DNA from: an uncultured Archangium sp.
Lineage (GTDB): Bacteria > Myxococcota > Myxococcia > Myxococcales > Myxococcaceae
NCBI GenBank assembly: GCA_903905455.1
Contig: CAIVGN010000189.1
Coordinates: forward strand, 62,001-126,000
Reading direction: 5' to 3'
DNA length: 64,000 nucleotides
Below the pieces are notes generated by a model. The model was not told where the DNA came from. It did no database searches and worked only from the letters and a program-made list of their open reading frames with translations. Made by a program: the position numbers and the translations under genes. Position 1 is the first letter of the stretch; each line of letters begins with the position of its first letter. Below are positions 60,760 to 64,000 of this stretch, one piece after another.

Positions 60760-63700
60760 TGCGTGCGCGCTCCCTGGCGGCGGCGCAGCCACACCAGCGC
60801 GCCGAGCCACAACAACGAGCCCCCGGTCGCCGTGCAGCCGGTCTTCGTCACGCGCTCCGTCGCGACTTCGATGGACCAGCTCTCCATCGAGAGCAGCTCA
60901 TGCCCCCCGAGCCCGACCCCGGCGGAGAAGGTGTACACGCCCAGCGGCGCGTCGACAGCGACCGTGCCGGTGACCGTGCCGTCGTCGGCGAAGACGAGCC
61001 CCGGAGGCAGTTGCCCCTCGCGCCAGAACCACCGCGTGCCCTCGGGCAGCGGCGTGGCGTGGAAGGCCAGCGTCACCACGTCACCCGGCAGCACCAGGGA
61101 CGGCCCGGTGACGGTGCTGGTCACGGTGCCCGGCGCGACGAACACGAAGTAGGTCACCGCGTCGGTACGCCCCTGCCCGTCGACCGCTTCGAGCGTGAAG
61201 TGAAACCGGCCCGGCCGCGTGGGCGTGCCCGAGACGATCAAGGTGTCACCCTGCGAGGGCTCGAGCGCCAGGCCCGTCGGCAGCTCGCCGGCGATGACGC
61301 TCCACTTCACCGGCACCGAGACCGGCGCCCCGCCCGGGTTCACCACCACCACCGACTCGAGGTACTCGCTGCCCAGCAGCGCGTCGGCGAGGTCGCGGGT
61401 GCGGATGGTGAACGGCGAGGCGTCGACGATGGTCACCGTGAACGCGCGCTCGTCGACGTTGCCGATGAGATCGGTCACCCGCACCACGAAGGTGCGGCTC
61501 GTACCCAGGGCGTCCGTCGGCGTTCCGGTGATCACCCCCAGCGACGTGAGCGAGAGCCCCACCGGCAAGATGCCGCTGACGATCTGGAAGCGGTAGTCGC
61601 CCGCGCCACCGGCAGCGCCCAGCGTCGCGTTGTAGGGCACCGAGCGCGTCGGCGCGGGCAACGCATTGGCGTTGATCGCCAGCGAACCCGTCACCGGGGA
61701 GACCCGCAGCGAGCGCGCCACCACCACCGCGCGACCGTTGGCCTGCACCCCGAACAAGACGGTGAAGGCCCCCTTCTGCGTCGGCGTGCCGCTCAGGATG
61801 CCCGCCATCGACAGGCTCAGCCCCGCGGCCAACGACGCCGGGTCCGCGAGCGTGAAGGTGTAGGGCCCGATGCCCCCCTGTCCCTGCAGTTGCACGAAGT
61901 ACGGCAAGCCGAGGTTCGCGTCGGGCAACGCCGGCGTGGCGATGGTCAACGACTGCGCGACGATGTCGGTGCGCGTCCCGGCGAGCCCGTTGTCGCTCTC
62001 GTCACCCTCTTCGAGCACGTTGTCGGGATCGAGCAGCACGCCCACGTAGTACTGCGCACCCGCGAGCGTCGGCGGCAGCCGCAGCACCTCGATCGCCGAA
62101 TCACGCTGGCCCACCGTCAACGACACCGTGCCCTCGCTGACCTCCGCGCCCGACAAGGGGTGGATGCTCAACGGCAGGTCGTCGGTGGTGATGATGGTGT
62201 TGGCCGACAGGTAGTAGCGGTACTTCGCCCCCACGGCGTTGCGGTTGCCGAGGTTGGTCAGCGTGCGCGAGATGACGATCAGCTCGCCAGCCCCGGCGCG
62301 CGCCGGCGTCTGCAGCTCGGCCGCGAGCAGGTTGGGCGACGGGTTGCGCAGCACCACGGGGCTCGACTTCTCGAAGTTGTTCGAGGGGTTGGTCTCGGTG
62401 GTCCCCACGGCCGTCGCCGCGCCGAAGAAGAAGTACGGCTGCACCGGCAACGGCTGACCCTGCACCGTGGTCGTCGGCACCGGCGCGCTCAACAACGGGA
62501 TCCAGCGGCCCTCGCCCGGCGCCAGCGTCTGGCCCGTCACCGTGCCCACCAGCTTGTCCGTCACCGCGTTGAGTGACTCGTTGTCCGACAGGAAGAACGA
62601 GACGACGACGTTGCCGGCCGTCGCGCCACCGATGTTGGCCACGAAGGCCTCGAAGCGCGCGCTCTCGCCGAAGTACGCCGTGGTGAGCTGATCGAACGGA
62701 GCCTGGGCGCGCATCACCCGCACTGCCGTGACCGTGAGATCGGCCTGGCGCACCTGCATCTGCGTGGCCGAGGCCACCACGTTGTTGAGCTCGCTGCGCT
62801 CGGGGATCGAGCCCGCCGCGGGCCCGTCATCCAACTGCATCAGCACGTAGTAGTCGTCGGCCGGGGTGGTGCCGGGCACGGTGAAGGTCAGCGACTGCTG
62901 CACCTGCTGGCCCCCGAGGATGGACAGGGTCTGTGTCGTGAGAAGCCGGTCGTCGACCGAGAGCGTGGTGTCGACCGACGCGTAGAGCTTCACCGAGACG
63001 CTGCCCGCCGGCTCGAAGCCCTGGTTGCTGAACTGCACCGGCACGTGCACCGGGTCGCCCGGGCCCGCCACCGGGGGCGGTCGCACCGACTCGGCGATCA
63101 GATCGGCCCCGCCTGCGTAGGGCACGCTGGAGGCAACCACGTTGTTGAACGGGTTGGCTTCGCCCCCATCGGGCAGCGGGGCGATCGCCGCCAGCACGTA
63201 CCAGGAGCCGCCGTCGGGCCGGGGCACGGTGCCCGTCGACGCCGTGGAGATCCCCCCCAGCGCCGGCAACGACGCCAGGGCCAGAGGAGAAGGCGTGAGC
63301 TGCAGGTCCGCCGCGTCGACCAGCGTGTCCTCGGAGAGGAACAGGTCGTAGGTGAAGGACCCGCTGGGCAACGTGCCGAAGTTCCGCAGCGCGAGCGTGG
63401 TGGCGATCGACAGGTTCGCCCCGGCCTGGGTGATGCCGTCGATGCGCAGGTTCAGCGCCTGGAGATCGACGCCCGGCGGAGGCCCGAAGCGGATGTACGA
63501 GATCGGCGTGCCCGTGCCCCCGGGATCGAAGCTGGTGATCGCACAGTCGTTGGTGCAGGTGCTCAGCCCGCGTGTCGCCGCCGTGCCGCTGGGGCTCTCG
63601 ATGCCGATGGTCGCGGTGATCACCGTCGCGCCCGAGCCCGTCATCGTGCCGTAGTAGAACTCGACGATCCCGTTGGCCCACAGGCGCACCTGGAAGTTCA

Positions 63701-64000
63701 AGGTGAAGGCGCCGAACGCGCGGTTCCAGTCCTTGAACTCGATGGCCAGCCCCTGCCCGTTGGGCCCACTGACCGCCTGGCTCTGCACCGCGCTGGTGGG
63801 GTTGCTGCCGACGAGGTCGTCCCAGAGCGGCGCCAACACCCCGTTGGGCTCCGAGCCGTTGGGCAGCGCCACGTTGCCGGGGAAGTCGGAGGCCGTGTTC
63901 GCCCCGGTCGAGGGCTCGAGGAACAGCACCCCGTTCGCGGTGATCGTCACCTGCGAATAGACCCGGTTGTAGAACGGGAAGTCGAAGCCCAGCAGCACCG
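60756..64000 (-). CDS. Large surface protein with CARDB and Ig-like repeats, MYXO-CTERM-like end (5' end outside window)
   Basis: At least 1080 residues; the frame continues past the right edge, so the N-terminus is missing. The first 160 visible residues form a beta-rich domain with ITANGVLFLEPSTG and IEFKDWNRAFGAFTLNFQVR. Several CARDB-like repeats follow (LRNFGTLPSGSFTYDLFLSE, FSNQGFEPAGSVSVKLYAS), then putative-Ig repeats of the He_PIG type (GIGPYTFTLADPASLAAGLS, GILPVGLSLTSLGVITGTP). The end TGCTATGGSLLWLGALVWLR plus RRQGARTQ has a Cys, a short membrane helix and an Arg cluster, like MYXO-CTERM sorting signals. It is probably displayed on the cell surface. Confidence 0.85.
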   Translation of the reverse strand, partial: VLLGFDFPFYNRVYSQVTITANGVLFLEPSTGANTASDFPGNVALPNGSEPNGVLAPLWDDLVGSNPTSAVQSQAVSGPNGQGLAIEFKDWNRAFGAFTLNFQVRLWANGIVEFYYGTMTGSGATVITATIGIESPSGTAATRGLSTCTNDCAITSFDPGGTGTPISYIRFGPPPGVDLQALNLRIDGITQAGANLSIATTLALRNFGTLPSGSFTYDLFLSEDTLVDAADLQLTPSPLALASLPALGGISTASTGTVPRPDGGSWYVLAAIAPLPDGGEANPFNNVVASSVPYAGGADLIAESVRPPPVAGPGDPVHVPVQFSNQGFEPAGSVSVKLYASVDTTLSVDDRLLTTQTLSILGGQQVQQSLTFTVPGTTPADDYYVLMQLDDGPAAGSIPERSELNNVVASATQMQVRQADLTVTAVRVMRAQAPFDQLTTAYFGESARFEAFVANIGGATAGNVVVSFFLSDNESLNAVTDKLVGTVTGQTLAPGEGRWIPLLSAPVPTTTVQGQPLPVQPYFFFGAATAVGTTETNPSNNFEKSSPVVLRNPSPNLLAAELQTPARAGAGELIVISRTLTNLGNRNAVGAKYRYYLSANTIITTDDLPLSIHPLSGAEVSEGTVSLTVGQRDSAIEVLRLPPTLAGAQYYVGVLLDPDNVLEEGDESDNGLAGTRTDIVAQSLTIATPALPDANLGLPYFVQLQGQGGIGPYTFTLADPASLAAGLSLSMAGILSGTPTQKGAFTVLFGVQANGRAVVVARSLRVSPVTGSLAINANALPAPTRSVPYNATLGAAGGAGDYRFQIVSGILPVGLSLTSLGVITGTPTDALGTSRTFVVRVTDLIGNVDERAFTVTIVDASPFTIRTRDLADALLGSEYLESVVVVNPGGAPVSVPVKWSVIAGELPTGLALEPSQGDTLIVSGTPTRPGRFHFTLEAVDGQGRTDAVTYFVFVAPGTVTSTVTGPSLVLPGDVVTLAFHATPLPEGTRWFWREGQLPPGLVFADDGTVTGTVAVDAPLGVYTFSAGVGLGGHELLSMESWSIEVATERVTKTGCTATGGSLLWLGALVWLRRRQGARTQ

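Overview
The window is high-GC bacterial chromosome that reads as a flagellated member of the Myxococcota. Lineage markers are a complete frz-type chemosensory cluster in the Myxococcus gene order, two DUF2378 (TIGR02265) proteins, a MYXO-CTERM-like C-terminus on the last protein, and Ser/Thr kinase and sigma-54 activator genes of the kind common in this phylum. I see no tRNA, rRNA, insertion sequence, integrase or CRISPR array. Genes are tightly packed with many 4-bp or 8-bp stop/start overlaps. No gap between genes exceeds about 280 bases.

Layout: (1) 1-1441, minus strand, DUF1385 protein and rpmE with a clear intrinsic terminator between them. (2) 1535-9246, a frz chemosensory locus: frzA-frzB-frzCD-frzE-frzG-frzF on the minus strand and divergent frzZ on the plus strand. 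(3) 9439-12449, a small peptidoglycan-binding-domain protein, an NlpC/P60-like protein and a PAS-GAF histidine kinase. (4) 12658-33523, a flagellar region on the plus strand. A good sigma-54 promoter precedes a sigma-54 activator, then an exported TPR-like protein, a second activator without the GAFTGA loop, flgB-flgC-fliE-fliF-fliG-fliH-fliI-motE-like-fliK-flgD-flgE, then flbD-motA, an antisense dioxygenase gene, motB, and fliL-fliM-fliN-fliO-fliP-fliQ-fliR-flhB. flhA, flhF/flhG, fliA, rod/ring genes flgF/G/H/I and flagellin are not in the window. (5) 33536-36745, minus strand, a Ser/Thr kinase, an A-type Fe-S carrier and a lipoprotein. (6) 36798-47064, mixed housekeeping: rsmB, RDD and SpoIIM membrane proteins, bcp, a J-domain protein, proC, divIVA, DUF167, a membrane metallopeptidase-like protein, an RlmI-like methyltransferase and an SsnA-like amidohydrolase. 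(7) 47137-53284, a membrane/lipid operon (PAP2-like, acyltransferase-3, a MUL1/GIDE-like protein) followed by a transporter-HEAT-cyclic-nucleotide-binding fusion. (8) 53411-64000, a secreted SRPBCC-like protein, a convergent DUF2378 pair, a YfhO-like protein, an orphan Flp pilin, an MFS-spermidine-synthase-like fusion, and the 3' part of a large CARDB/Ig-repeat surface protein.

The most interesting point is region 2 next to region 4. In Myxococcus xanthus Frz controls reversals of gliding and pilus motility in a non-flagellated cell. Here an apparently intact Frz pathway sits within about 3.5 kb of a flagellar region whose FliM keeps a CheY-binding-type N-terminus. The window holds no other response regulator of CheY type than the tandem-receiver FrzZ and the receiver fused to FrzE. 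A Frz-to-flagellum output is therefore a reasonable inference, not something the sequence proves. The second point is the regulatory head of the flagellar region: a sigma-54 promoter and two consecutive sigma-54-activator-like proteins, one of which has lost the sigma-54 contact loop.
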